From Calditrichota bacterium (GTDB taxonomy: Bacteria > Calditrichota > Calditrichia > Calditrichales > Calditrichaceae): DNA of 34,128 bases. The notes under the pieces are model-generated. The model did no database searches. It had not been told where the DNA came from and worked only from the letters and a program-made list of their open reading frames with translations. How positions within the stretch are numbered: the first letter of the stretch is position 1; each line of letters begins with the position of its first letter. Positions 25,736-33,128 of the stretch are shown here, piece after piece. A program made the position numbers and the translations under genes. Where the stretch lies: NCBI GenBank assembly GCA_013151275.1, contig JAADIP010000249.1, positions 1 through 34,128 on the forward strand. Reading direction: 5' to 3'.

Positions 25736-25826
25736 TTAAATTTTCAGGCTGTGAAAATAAAATTTACATTTTGATTTTTTGTGCGATTAATTGTATCGGT
25801 AATTACCAAACAGACAGGATTTTGAC

Positions 25827-27164
25827 ATGAACATTTTAATCGTTGACGACGAAGCGTCTTTCCGCCAACATCTGAAACACTGGTTTGAACGCAAGGGCTA
25901 TCAGGTTATGGAAACGGAGAGCGGCAACGCGGCAATCGAACTTGTCAGACAAAACATTTTTGAAGTGGTTTTGCTGGATATCATTCTGCCCGATATTGAC
26001 GGAATCGAAGTTTTAAAGTACATCAAGCAGTGGTATCCGAATATTCAGGCGATTATTATGACGGGAAATGCGACCGTGGAAAACGCCATAGCCTCCATGA
26101 AACTGGGAGCTTACGACTATCTGGTAAAACCGTTCGATCTGGAAGAACTTTCCATTCTCGTGGAACGCGCCAACGAATTGACGCAACTAAGACGTGAAAG
26201 CGAAATTCTTCATCACGAAAAAATCCGTCAAAGTCGATTCGAAGAATTTGTGGGTCAAAGTAAACACACAAAACAAGTACTCGAATTAGTGGAAAAAGTC
26301 GCGCCCACCAACTCCACGGTATTGATCACCGGCGAAACCGGAACCGGGAAAGAACTCATTGCCCGCGCCATCTATCGGAAAAGTCTGCGCCGCGACAAAC
26401 CTTTTACCGTGGTAAATTGCAGCGCTTTGCAGGATACGCTTTTGGAAAGCGAGATGTTCGGTTACGAAAAAGGCGCTTTTACGGGCGCGTTGAAGAATAA
26501 GAGAGGATTAGTCGAAGTCGCGAATACCGGCACGCTCTTTCTTGATGAAATAGGCGACGTCAGCTCCGAGTTCCAAATTAAGTTTCTGCGATTTTTGGAA
26601 AACGGCGAGTATCGTCCGCTGGGCGGCACCCACGTTTTAAGGAGCAATGTGCGCATCATTGCAGCCACCAACCGCGATTTGAAACAATTAATGCAGGAAG
26701 GGAAATTTCGGGAAGACCTTTTCTATCGGCTGAACGTTTTTAATATCCATTTGCTTCCCTTAAGAGAACGAAAAGAAGATATCCCGGTTTTAATCGATCA
26801 TTGTCTGCAAAAAATTTGCTACCTGTTAAACAAATGCGTTAAATCATGCAGCCCCGAAGCTTTGCAAATTCTGCAAAATTATGACTGGCCCGGTAATGTC
26901 CGCGAACTTGAAAACGTCCTTGAACGCGCCGTAATCCTTTCCGACGGTAAAGAAATTACGGTTAACGACTTACCGGCAGACCTCAAAGAACATGCGCGGG
27001 ACGAATCAATCGGCAACGATAATTCCCTGAAATCCATGGAGCGAAAACATATTTTATCCGTTCTTAAGGAAGCAAACTGGAACAAGACGCACGCCGCCCG
27101 GATTTTAGGAATCACCAAAAAAACCCTTTATCACAAGATGCGGATGTACAACATCGATTTCTGA
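25827..27164 (+). CDS. Sigma-54-dependent NtrC-family response regulator
   Basis: The 445-residue protein has a receiver domain (acidic DD at 8-9, phosphorylated D51 in VVLLDIILPDIDG, K in YLVKPF). The AAA+ sigma-54 activation domain follows, with Walker A GETGTGKE at about 169-176, the sigma-54 contact loop GAFTGA at about 216-221, Walker B GTLFLDEIGD, and the arginine-finger region REDLFYRLNVF. A Fis-type helix-turn-helix closes the protein (WNKTHAARILGITKKTLYHKM). The intact GAFTGA means it should activate sigma-54 RNA polymerase. ACAGGA precedes the ATG. It is paired with the upstream kinase. A matching sigma-54 promoter lies between this gene and hdrC, 164 bp after the stop, which makes the Hdr operon its most probable target. 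Confidence 0.97.
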   Translation: MNILIVDDEASFRQHLKHWFERKGYQVMETESGNAAIELVRQNIFEVVLLDIILPDIDGIEVLKYIKQWYPNIQAIIMTGNATVENAIASMKLGAYDYLVKPFDLEELSILVERANELTQLRRESEILHHEKIRQSRFEEFVGQSKHTKQVLELVEKVAPTNSTVLITGETGTGKELIARAIYRKSLRRDKPFTVVNCSALQDTLLESEMFGYEKGAFTGALKNKRGLVEVANTGTLFLDEIGDVSSEFQIKFLRFLENGEYRPLGGTHVLRSNVRIIAATNRDLKQLMQEGKFREDLFYRLNVFNIHLLPLRERKEDIPVLIDHCLQKICYLLNKCVKSCSPEALQILQNYDWPGNVRELENVLERAVILSDGKEITVNDLPADLKEHARDESIGNDNSLKSMERKHILSVLKEANWNKTHAARILGITKKTLYHKMRMYNIDF

Positions 27165-27228
27165 ACCGATTTTAGTTTCAGTGATTCGTTTTAAGGTTGA
27201 GTTTACATTCTACCCTGCCACCGGATAC

Positions 27229-27246
27229 TATCGAAACGCTTTGATA
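27229..27246. promoter_or_regulatory. Candidate upstream activator site (18-bp palindrome)
   Basis: TATCGAAACGCTTTGATA equals its own reverse complement at 14 of 18 positions. It is centred about 116 bp upstream of the start point predicted from the sigma-54 promoter, a usual distance for NtrC-type enhancer sites. The neighbouring gene encodes such a regulator. Only one clear copy was seen, whereas many such regulators use two. Confidence 0.4.
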
Positions 27247-27327
27247 TTTAACGCCCGAAATTTTACGCCGCCGTTTATCGATCAAAAAGATTAATTATTT
27301 TCAACTTAATTATTTTATTCACAAAAT

Positions 27328-27343
27328 TGGCATCTGTTTTGCA
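27328..27343 (+). promoter_or_regulatory. Sigma-54 (-24/-12) promoter of the hdr-mvh genes
   Basis: TGGCATCTGTTTTGCA fits the sigma-54 consensus TGGCAC-N5-TTGCA, with GG at 27329-27330 and GC at 27341-27342 and correct 10-bp separation. Only the C after TGGCA differs (T here). Transcription would start near 27354, 41 bp before the hdrC ATG. It lies directly after a sigma-54 activator gene. Confidence 0.82.
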
Positions 27344-27394
27344 TAATACCAAAGCGAGATATCGGAATTGTTTACAATTAATGGGGGGATTTCC

Positions 27395-27973
27395 ATGCAG
27401 ACCCATCGTAAAGTTAAATACGAGGCGGAATTAGATCCATCGTTTACAAAATGGGTTTCCACGGTTCCGGGAGGAGAACGGATTCGTGAATGCTTTCAGT
27501 GCGGCACGTGCAGCAGTATTTGTCCTTTAAGCGTTTATATGGATATCAGTCCTCGTCGTTTAATCGCCATGGCTGACGCGGGTTTTAAAGAAGAAGTGCT
27601 GAGCAGTTTTACTATATGGCTGTGCGCTTCCTGTTATTCCTGCTCTGTCAATTGTCCCAAAGATATTAAGATTACAGATATAATGTACGGACTAAAACGC
27701 CGGGCAATCGAAGAAGGCATCTTCCCAAGCCGGCACTTCGCCATCCCGATTCTTGCCAAAGCGTTTGCCAACATGGTGCGCAAGAACGGTCGCGCTACGG
27801 AAAGCCGTTTAGTGGTATCCCTGGCGTGGCGGGTCAGTCTTTTTCGCCTTCTCAACATGGCGCCGTTAGGGATCAAACTTCTGCTGCGCGGCAGATTGTC
27901 GTTTAAAAAGGAAAAAATTCAAAATAAGCAGGAAATTCAAACCATGTTAAAAGCCCTGGAGGCTAACAGATGA
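27395..27973 (+). CDS. hdrC: Heterodisulfide reductase subunit C-like iron-sulfur protein
   Basis: The 192-residue protein has two [4Fe-4S] motifs, CFQCGTCSSICP (C-x2-C-x2-C-x3-CP) and CASCYSCSVNCP, as in HdrC, which passes electrons from HdrA to HdrB. The flanking PRRLIAMADAGF and IMYGLKRRA are family-typical. The ATG at 27395 is chosen because GGGGGGAT sits about 6 bp upstream; an in-frame TTG at 27368 would add nine residues. The C-terminal half contains a moderately hydrophobic stretch but no clear membrane helix, so it is cytoplasmic. Its stop overlaps the hdrB start by 4 bp, which indicates translational coupling. It is the first gene after the sigma-54 promoter. Confidence 0.93.
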   Translation: MQTHRKVKYEAELDPSFTKWVSTVPGGERIRECFQCGTCSSICPLSVYMDISPRRLIAMADAGFKEEVLSSFTIWLCASCYSCSVNCPKDIKITDIMYGLKRRAIEEGIFPSRHFAIPILAKAFANMVRKNGRATESRLVVSLAWRVSLFRLLNMAPLGIKLLLRGRLSFKKEKIQNKQEIQTMLKALEANR

Positions 27974-28860
27974 AAAAATACACATACTATCCGGGATGCT
28001 CGGTAAAAGGCACCGCCAAATCGTACGAAGATTCTCTCTTGGCGGTTTTCCGGGAGCTTAATCTGCATCTGGAAGAGCTTCCCGACTGGAATTGCTGCGG
28101 AGCCACTTTTTACATGTCCATCGACGAAGTCACTTCTTTCACTCTTTCCGCGCGCAACTTATCTTTGGCTGAACAATACGATCGCGACGTTGTTGCTCCC
28201 TGCAGCGCCTGCTATCTGGTTCTCCTGAAAACTCAGGATTACATTAAACGTTATCCTCAAATCCGTGAAAAAGTGGACGCAGCACTGACCGCCGCAAATT
28301 TGACCTACAAGGGTTCGGTAAAAATTCGTCACCCGCTGGAAGTGCTGCTTAACGATATCGGATTGGGAGAGCTTAAAAATCGGGTAAAAAAACCGCTGCG
28401 CTCGTTTAAAATAGCCGCCTATTACGGATGTCAGCTTGTTCGTCCCTTTATGGTATTCGACGACCCGTCTTATCCCGAAACAATGGATTCGTTGATGGAA
28501 ACCTTAGGCGCGGAAGCGATAGATTATCCTGTAAAAACGCGGTGCTGCGGCGGTTCTTTGATGGGCACAATGGAAGATGTGGGGATGCGTCTGAACTATA
28601 TTTTACTGAACGAGGCTCACAAACGCGGCGCGAACTGCATTGTGACCGTTTGCCCGTTGTGCCAGTTTAATCTTGAAGCGTACCAGAAGAAGATTATCAA
28701 AAAATACAACGGCGTTCCGGAAATTCCGGTGTTCTATTTTACCCAGTTGGTCGGTCTGGCTTTGGGAATTTCGGAGAAGGAACTCGGGCTCGGCAGGTCG
28801 ATCGTTTCGCCTGATAGTTTAGTGGAAAGCTTATCGGTTGTTCAGGCGACAGCCCCTTAG
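27970..28860 (+). CDS. hdrB: Heterodisulfide reductase subunit B-like (two CCG domains)
   Basis: The 296-residue protein has two cysteine-rich CCG domains. The first runs YYPGCSVKG…WNCCGATFY…APCSACYLV and the second YYGCQLVRP…TRCCGGSLMG…TVCPLCQFN. In methanogen HdrB these bind two noncubane [4Fe-4S] clusters that reduce the CoM-S-S-CoB disulfide. All ligating cysteines appear present. Bacteria lack those coenzymes, so the physiological disulfide or thiol acceptor here is unknown. The ATG overlaps hdrC by 4 bp and has TGGAGG inside hdrC. A 187-bp spacer separates it from the hdrA start used here. Confidence 0.94.
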   Translation: MKKYTYYPGCSVKGTAKSYEDSLLAVFRELNLHLEELPDWNCCGATFYMSIDEVTSFTLSARNLSLAEQYDRDVVAPCSACYLVLLKTQDYIKRYPQIREKVDAALTAANLTYKGSVKIRHPLEVLLNDIGLGELKNRVKKPLRSFKIAAYYGCQLVRPFMVFDDPSYPETMDSLMETLGAEAIDYPVKTRCCGGSLMGTMEDVGMRLNYILLNEAHKRGANCIVTVCPLCQFNLEAYQKKIIKKYNGVPEIPVFYFTQLVGLALGISEKELGLGRSIVSPDSLVESLSVVQATAP

Positions 28861-29047
28861 CCTGTTCGCGGTAAAATCAAAAACCCGGCTCCAAGGGCAG
28901 AATCGGCGACCCGCAACCGGGAGTCGGCTAAGTTTCAATTTCCGGATGCCAAGAGAAAAATTACGGCGATTAAGATTTGGGATGTTTTTAATCGGTTTTC
29001 AATAAATGTTGACCAAATTCTTTAACAGAAAAAATCGGGGATTTTTT

Positions 29048-32000
29048 ATGGGAACAAATGGGGATGTAAAAATAGGCGTTTATGTCTGCCATTGTGGTAC
29101 AAACATCGCCGCCAAGGTTAATATTAAAGAAGTTGTTGAATTTGCTCAGACTCTGCCGCACGTGACTATTGCGCGGGAGTACAAGTTTATGTGTTCCGAT
29201 CCGGGACAGGAGTTAATCAGGCAGGATATCAGAGAACTGGGGATCAATCGCGTTATCGTGGCTTCATGCTCTCCTTTGATGCACGAAGCAACCTTTCGGC
29301 GCGTACTTGAAGAAGGCGGTTCCAATCCTTTTTTCTTCCACATGGCAAACATTCGGGAACACGATTCGTGGGTAACTTCGAGTTCCAGACAAGCCACCCG
29401 CAAAGCTCAGGCATTAATCGCCGCGGCTGCCAAAAGGGTATTTTTTCACGAAGCCCTGCAAAAGAACTCCGTTCCCGTCAACAGTAATGTAATGATCGTC
29501 GGCGGCGGAATATCGGGCATTCAGGCTGCTTTAACCATAGCCAACGCCGGTAAAAAGGTTTATCTGGTTGAAAGAGAGCCTTCCATCGGCGGGCACATGG
29601 CAAAATTCGACAAGACGTTTCCGACGCTGGATTGCGCTTCCTGTATTCTGACGCCGAAGATGACGCAGGTGGCTTCCCATCCGAACATCGAATTATTGAC
29701 CTATTCCGAAGTGGAATCGGTTGAAGGTTATGTGGGTAATTTTAAAATACAGATTCGCAAAAAAGCCCGCTTTGTGGACGAAAATCTTTGTACCGGCTGC
29801 GGGGAATGTACCGAAGTCTGTCCCATTGATATCCCTTCCGAATTTGACGAAGGGCTGGGCATGCGCAAGGCGATCTATCGTCCGTTTCCGCAATCCGTAC
29901 CCAATACCTACACTATCTCGCGCAGAGGTCTCCCGCCCTGTCAGGCGACGTGCAGTTTGCATCAAAAAGCACAGGCGTATATTCAGTTGATCGCCAAGGG
30001 TGAGTTTGAAAAGGCGCTTCAGATTATCCTTCGCGACAATCCGTTGCCTTCAATTTGCGGCAGAGTGTGTTCTCATCCCTGCATGTCCGTATGTTCGAGG
30101 AATAAAGTGGATCAGGCTGTGAACATTCCCGGTTTAAAGCGCTTTGTAACCGACCGGCTTTCGGATTACGAATTGCCCAAACCCGAACGGGAACGCAAGG
30201 AAAAGATAGCCGTTGTCGGATCGGGTCCTTCGGGACTGATGTGCGCTTACGAATTGCGGCAGCGCGGCTACAAGGTCACTATTTTTGAAGCGGCTTCGCA
30301 GCCGGGAGGAATGTTAACTCAGGGAATTCCCGCCTTTCGTCTGCCTCGCGGAATTATTACGGACGAAATCGAACGTTTGGAGCGCACCGGCATTGACATC
30401 AAACTAAATACCCATGTCGGAATCGATATTTCGTTAAAAGATTTAAAGAAAAAGCATGATGCCGTGTATATTGCCATCGGAGCCGGGGTGGAACGTAAAC
30501 TGAATATTCCCGGCGAGAACCTGCGCGGCATCTGGGGCGGAATCGATTTTCTCCGGCGGATAAATCTTGGCATGCACATTACGCCGGGTAAGCGTGTTCT
30601 GGTAATCGGCGGCGGAAATTCCGCGATCGATGCGGCGCGAACGGCTTTGCGCAGCGGCGCCGAAGAAGTAACCATTGTTTACCGAAGAAGCAGAAACGAG
30701 ATGCCAGCCGATCAATTGGAAGTGGAAGAAGCGGAAAAAGAAGGAATTCGCTTCTACTTTATGGCTTCTCCATTGCGCTTTTTAGGCAACGGTCGGGTCA
30801 CAGGAATGGAATTTATCCGCACGCGCCTGGGACATCCCGACGAATCGGGACGGCGCCGACCGGTACCCATTCCAAATTCCGAATTCACTTTACCCTGTGA
30901 CGGGGTGATCGTGACCATAGGTCAGAAACCCGATGTGGAATCGTTGAGAGATCGTTTAGGACTGGCTCTGACCAAATTCAATACCTTTGTAACCGATCCG
31001 CTGACTTTAGAAACCAATATCCCGGGGGTATTTGCGGGCGGCGATTGCGTAACGGGACCCGATGTGGTGGTCAACGCCATGTTTGCCGGAAAAAAAGCAG
31101 CCATTTCAATCGACCGCTACCTTAATCGGCAGGATATGAGAGAAGGTCGCGAATTGGAGGGTCCGTTTGAACCGACCTTCGAGATAGACACAGAAGGCGT
31201 TCCCGTCAAATGGCGGATCGAGATGCCGTCTATCGAAATCGAACGGCGCCGCACCTTTGAAGAAGTGCACACCGGCTATACGCCCGAAATGGCTATGGAA
31301 GAAGCGGCTCGTTGCCTGGCTTGCGCCGGGTGCTGTGATTGTCAGTTGTGCTCCACGGTCTGCGAAGCCAAAGCCATCGATTACAATCAAAAAGATACAA
31401 CGCTGGAAGTTGACGTGGGATCGATTATCATCGCCACGGGATTTAAGACCTTTGATCCCAAACGCATACCGAGCTACGGATATCAGATACTGCCCAATGT
31501 TTTCACCAGTCTCGAAATCGAACGTCTGATTAATTCCGCCGGACCTACCGGAGGCGAGATCATTTTGAAAAACGGCGAAAAACCGAAATCGGTCGGTATA
31601 ATTCACTGTGTGGGTTCGCGGGATATTCATCATAACCGGTACTGCTCTCGGGTTTGCTGCATGTATTCGCTCAAATTCGCGCATCTGATTCGCGAAAGAA
31701 CCCATGCCGAAGTTTATAATTTTTATATCGATATGCGCGCCTTTGGCAAAGGTTACGAAGAATTTTACGACCGCATTCTGGAAGAAGGGGCTCATCTTGT
31801 GCGCGGTCGCGTGGCGGAAGTAACCGATGTCGCTCTGGATTCTTCGGAAGAGGGCAAACTTATTATCCGCGTGGAAGACACGCTGATAGGCATGGTGCGA
31901 CGCATTCCCGTGGACATGGTTATCCTATCGGTGGGTCTGGAAGCGCGACCTGATGCGGAAGAAGTTCGGCGTCTGTTTAATATCTCCTGCAGCGTCGAAG

Positions 32001-32407
32001 GATTTTTTCTGGAGCGGCATCCCAAATTAGCGCCCGTGTCCACCTTTACGGACGGCGTGTTTTTAGCAGGCGCCTGTCAGGGACCCAAAGACATTCCGGA
32101 TTCGGTGGCTCAAGCCGGAGCGGCGGCAGCCGAAGCCCTCGCTCTTATCGACAAAGGCGTTGTGGAGTTGGAACCGAACACAGCCTGGATAGAAGAGGAA
32201 GAGTGCTCGGGTTGTCAAACCTGCGTGGCGCTTTGTCCCTTCACCGCCATCAGCTACGACGCCGAAAAACACGTTTCCGTGGTCAATGAGGTTCTCTGCA
32301 AAGGATGCGGAACCTGCGTTTCAGCCTGTCCCAGCGGCGCGGCAAAACAGCATCTTTTCCTCGACGAAGAGATTCTGGCTGAAATTGAAGGCGTTCTGAC
32401 TATTTGA
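29048..32407 (+). CDS. hdrA: HdrA with inserted GltD/NfnB-like NAD(P)H oxidoreductase module
   Basis: The 1119-residue product is far longer than methanogen HdrA (about 650). Order: HdrA N-terminal part (VKIGVYVCHCGTNIA), FAD Rossmann motif (VGGGISGIQAALTIANAG, about 150-167), the CASC motif and a ferredoxin motif CTGCGECTEVCP, then EGLGMRKAIYRPFPQSVPN. A GltD-like block follows (about 295-700) with its N-terminal cysteines (ICGRVCSHPCMSVCSR), a second FAD motif VVGSGPSGLMCAYELRQRG, and a dinucleotide motif GGGNSAIDAARTA plus VYRRSRNEMPA. The arginines suggest NADPH. Sequence then returns to HdrA (CLACAGCCDCQLCSTVC; HCVGSRDIHHNRYCSRVCC) and ends with two [4Fe-4S] motifs (CSGCQTCVALCP, CKGCGTCVSACP). 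HdrA flavin bifurcates electrons to ferredoxin and the disulfide branch. The start at 29048 has CGGGGA upstream; an ATG at 29006 would add 14 residues. Confidence 0.93.
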   Translation: MGTNGDVKIGVYVCHCGTNIAAKVNIKEVVEFAQTLPHVTIAREYKFMCSDPGQELIRQDIRELGINRVIVASCSPLMHEATFRRVLEEGGSNPFFFHMANIREHDSWVTSSSRQATRKAQALIAAAAKRVFFHEALQKNSVPVNSNVMIVGGGISGIQAALTIANAGKKVYLVEREPSIGGHMAKFDKTFPTLDCASCILTPKMTQVASHPNIELLTYSEVESVEGYVGNFKIQIRKKARFVDENLCTGCGECTEVCPIDIPSEFDEGLGMRKAIYRPFPQSVPNTYTISRRGLPPCQATCSLHQKAQAYIQLIAKGEFEKALQIILRDNPLPSICGRVCSHPCMSVCSRNKVDQAVNIPGLKRFVTDRLSDYELPKPERERKEKIAVVGSGPSGLMCAYELRQRGYKVTIFEAASQPGGMLTQGIPAFRLPRGIITDEIERLERTGIDIKLNTHVGIDISLKDLKKKHDAVYIAIGAGVERKLNIPGENLRGIWGGIDFLRRINLGMHITPGKRVLVIGGGNSAIDAARTALRSGAEEVTIVYRRSRNEMPADQLEVEEAEKEGIRFYFMASPLRFLGNGRVTGMEFIRTRLGHPDESGRRRPVPIPNSEFTLPCDGVIVTIGQKPDVESLRDRLGLALTKFNTFVTDPLTLETNIPGVFAGGDCVTGPDVVVNAMFAGKKAAISIDRYLNRQDMREGRELEGPFEPTFEIDTEGVPVKWRIEMPSIEIERRRTFEEVHTGYTPEMAMEEAARCLACAGCCDCQLCSTVCEAKAIDYNQKDTTLEVDVGSIIIATGFKTFDPKRIPSYGYQILPNVFTSLEIERLINSAGPTGGEIILKNGEKPKSVGIIHCVGSRDIHHNRYCSRVCCMYSLKFAHLIRERTHAEVYNFYIDMRAFGKGYEEFYDRILEEGAHLVRGRVAEVTDVALDSSEEGKLIIRVEDTLIGMVRRIPVDMVILSVGLEARPDAEEVRRLFNISCSVEGFFLERHPKLAPVSTFTDGVFLAGACQGPKDIPDSVAQAGAAAAEALALIDKGVVELEPNTAWIEEEECSGCQTCVALCPFTAISYDAEKHVSVVNEVLCKGCGTCVSACPSGAAKQHLFLDEEILAEIEGVLTI

Positions 32408-32450
32408 AGGTTCCTTTGCGCGTTAAATAAAAAATCGGGAGAATTTACAA

Positions 32451-32891
32451 ATGTACGAACCGAAGATCGTCGCCATCTTTTGCAATTGGTGTACTTACAC
32501 CGCAGCGGATCTTGCCGGAACGGCTCGCATGGAATACGCGCCAAACGCGCGGATCATTCGCGTAATGTGCTCCGGGAGAATTGACCCGCAGTTTGTTCTG
32601 AATGCCTTCCAAAAAGGCGCCGACGGAGTACTGTTGGGCGGTTGTCACCCCGGAGACTGCCATTATCAGGAAGGAAATTACAAAGCGCTGCGCCGCTATC
32701 ATCTGCTGCAACGATTATTGGAACAAATGGGAATAGAAAAAGAGCGGCTGCGCATTGAATGGATTTCCGCTTCCGAAGGCGATAAAGTAAAAAAGGTCAT
32801 CGATGAAATGACCGAAGAGATCAGGCGTCTTGGTCCGTTGGAAATAGCGGAAACTCCGGCGGAACAAAAACCGGCGGTCGCCGCAAGCTGA
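32451..32891 (+). CDS. mvhD: MvhD-like [2Fe-2S] electron-transfer subunit
   Basis: The 146-residue protein matches MvhD/FlpD: FCNWCTYTAADLAG, VMCSGRIDP, and GGCHPGDCHYQEGNY, with the five cysteines that hold the [2Fe-2S] cluster. MvhD passes electrons from the [NiFe] hydrogenase (or another donor such as formate dehydrogenase) to HdrA. Length is normal. GGGAG lies at about 9 bp from the ATG, and the spacer from hdrA is only 43 bp, so it belongs to the same transcript. After its stop comes a 237-bp gap with a MITE-like repeat and a hairpin before the hydrogenase gene. The C-terminal tail (PAEQKPAVAAS) is a short extension without a motif. Confidence 0.95.
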   Translation: MYEPKIVAIFCNWCTYTAADLAGTARMEYAPNARIIRVMCSGRIDPQFVLNAFQKGADGVLLGGCHPGDCHYQEGNYKALRRYHLLQRLLEQMGIEKERLRIEWISASEGDKVKKVIDEMTEEIRRLGPLEIAETPAEQKPAVAAS

Positions 32892-32919
32892 TCTTTGCAA
32901 AAGAGGATTTAATTGATGT

Positions 32920-33041
32920 GTCCACTCTAAAAAGGTCTGTATTTGTCATTTCGCGCAGCGACGAGAACTCTTTTGTTTTTATTGGAGTCATAAGATTTCT
33001 CACTGCGTTCGAAATGACAGAACACGGTTTTTAGAGCGGAC
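32920..33041. repeat. 122-bp MITE-like inverted-repeat element
   Basis: The ends GTCCACTCTAAAAA and TTTTTAGAGCGGAC are imperfect inverted repeats, and the inner arms GTCATTTCG and CGAAATGAC (32945-32953, 33010-33018) are exact. The inner part reads like the 'CATTTCGAACGCAGTGAGAAATCTTATGA' class of repeats common in many bacterial genomes. It has no ORF and lies between mvhD and mvhG. No target-site duplication could be assigned with confidence. Confidence 0.7.
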
Positions 33042-33055
33042 TCATTGATATAAAC

Positions 33056-33088
33056 TTATCACCCTGAATTGAAAGCCGAGGGTGATAA
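33056..33088 (+). other. Perfect 10-bp hairpin upstream of mvhG
   Basis: TTATCACCCT pairs exactly with AGGGTGATAA around a 13-nt loop, ending 40 bp before the mvhG ATG. The tail is A-rich, not U-rich, on the plus strand, so it is not a classical terminator in the operon direction. It may be an mRNA processing or stability element, or part of a repeat. Confidence 0.55.
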
Positions 33089-33128
33089 AAAAACGTTTTA
33101 AAATTTCAGAACTAAGGGGAATTTAAGA

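Noticed and set aside
28861-29047. Small gene or second sigma-54 promoter between hdrB and hdrA
   Set aside because: No open frame with start signals and no TGGCA-N6-TTGC pattern was found; it is read as a long intra-operon spacer.
31106-31795. 229-codon minus-strand frame opposite hdrA
   Set aside because: It is a shadow of the high-GC third-position coding of hdrA; no domain or start signal supports it.
33056-33100. Intrinsic terminator ending the operon before mvhG
   Set aside because: The stem is strong but followed by A-rich, not U-rich, sequence on the plus strand, so it does not fit a terminator in that direction.
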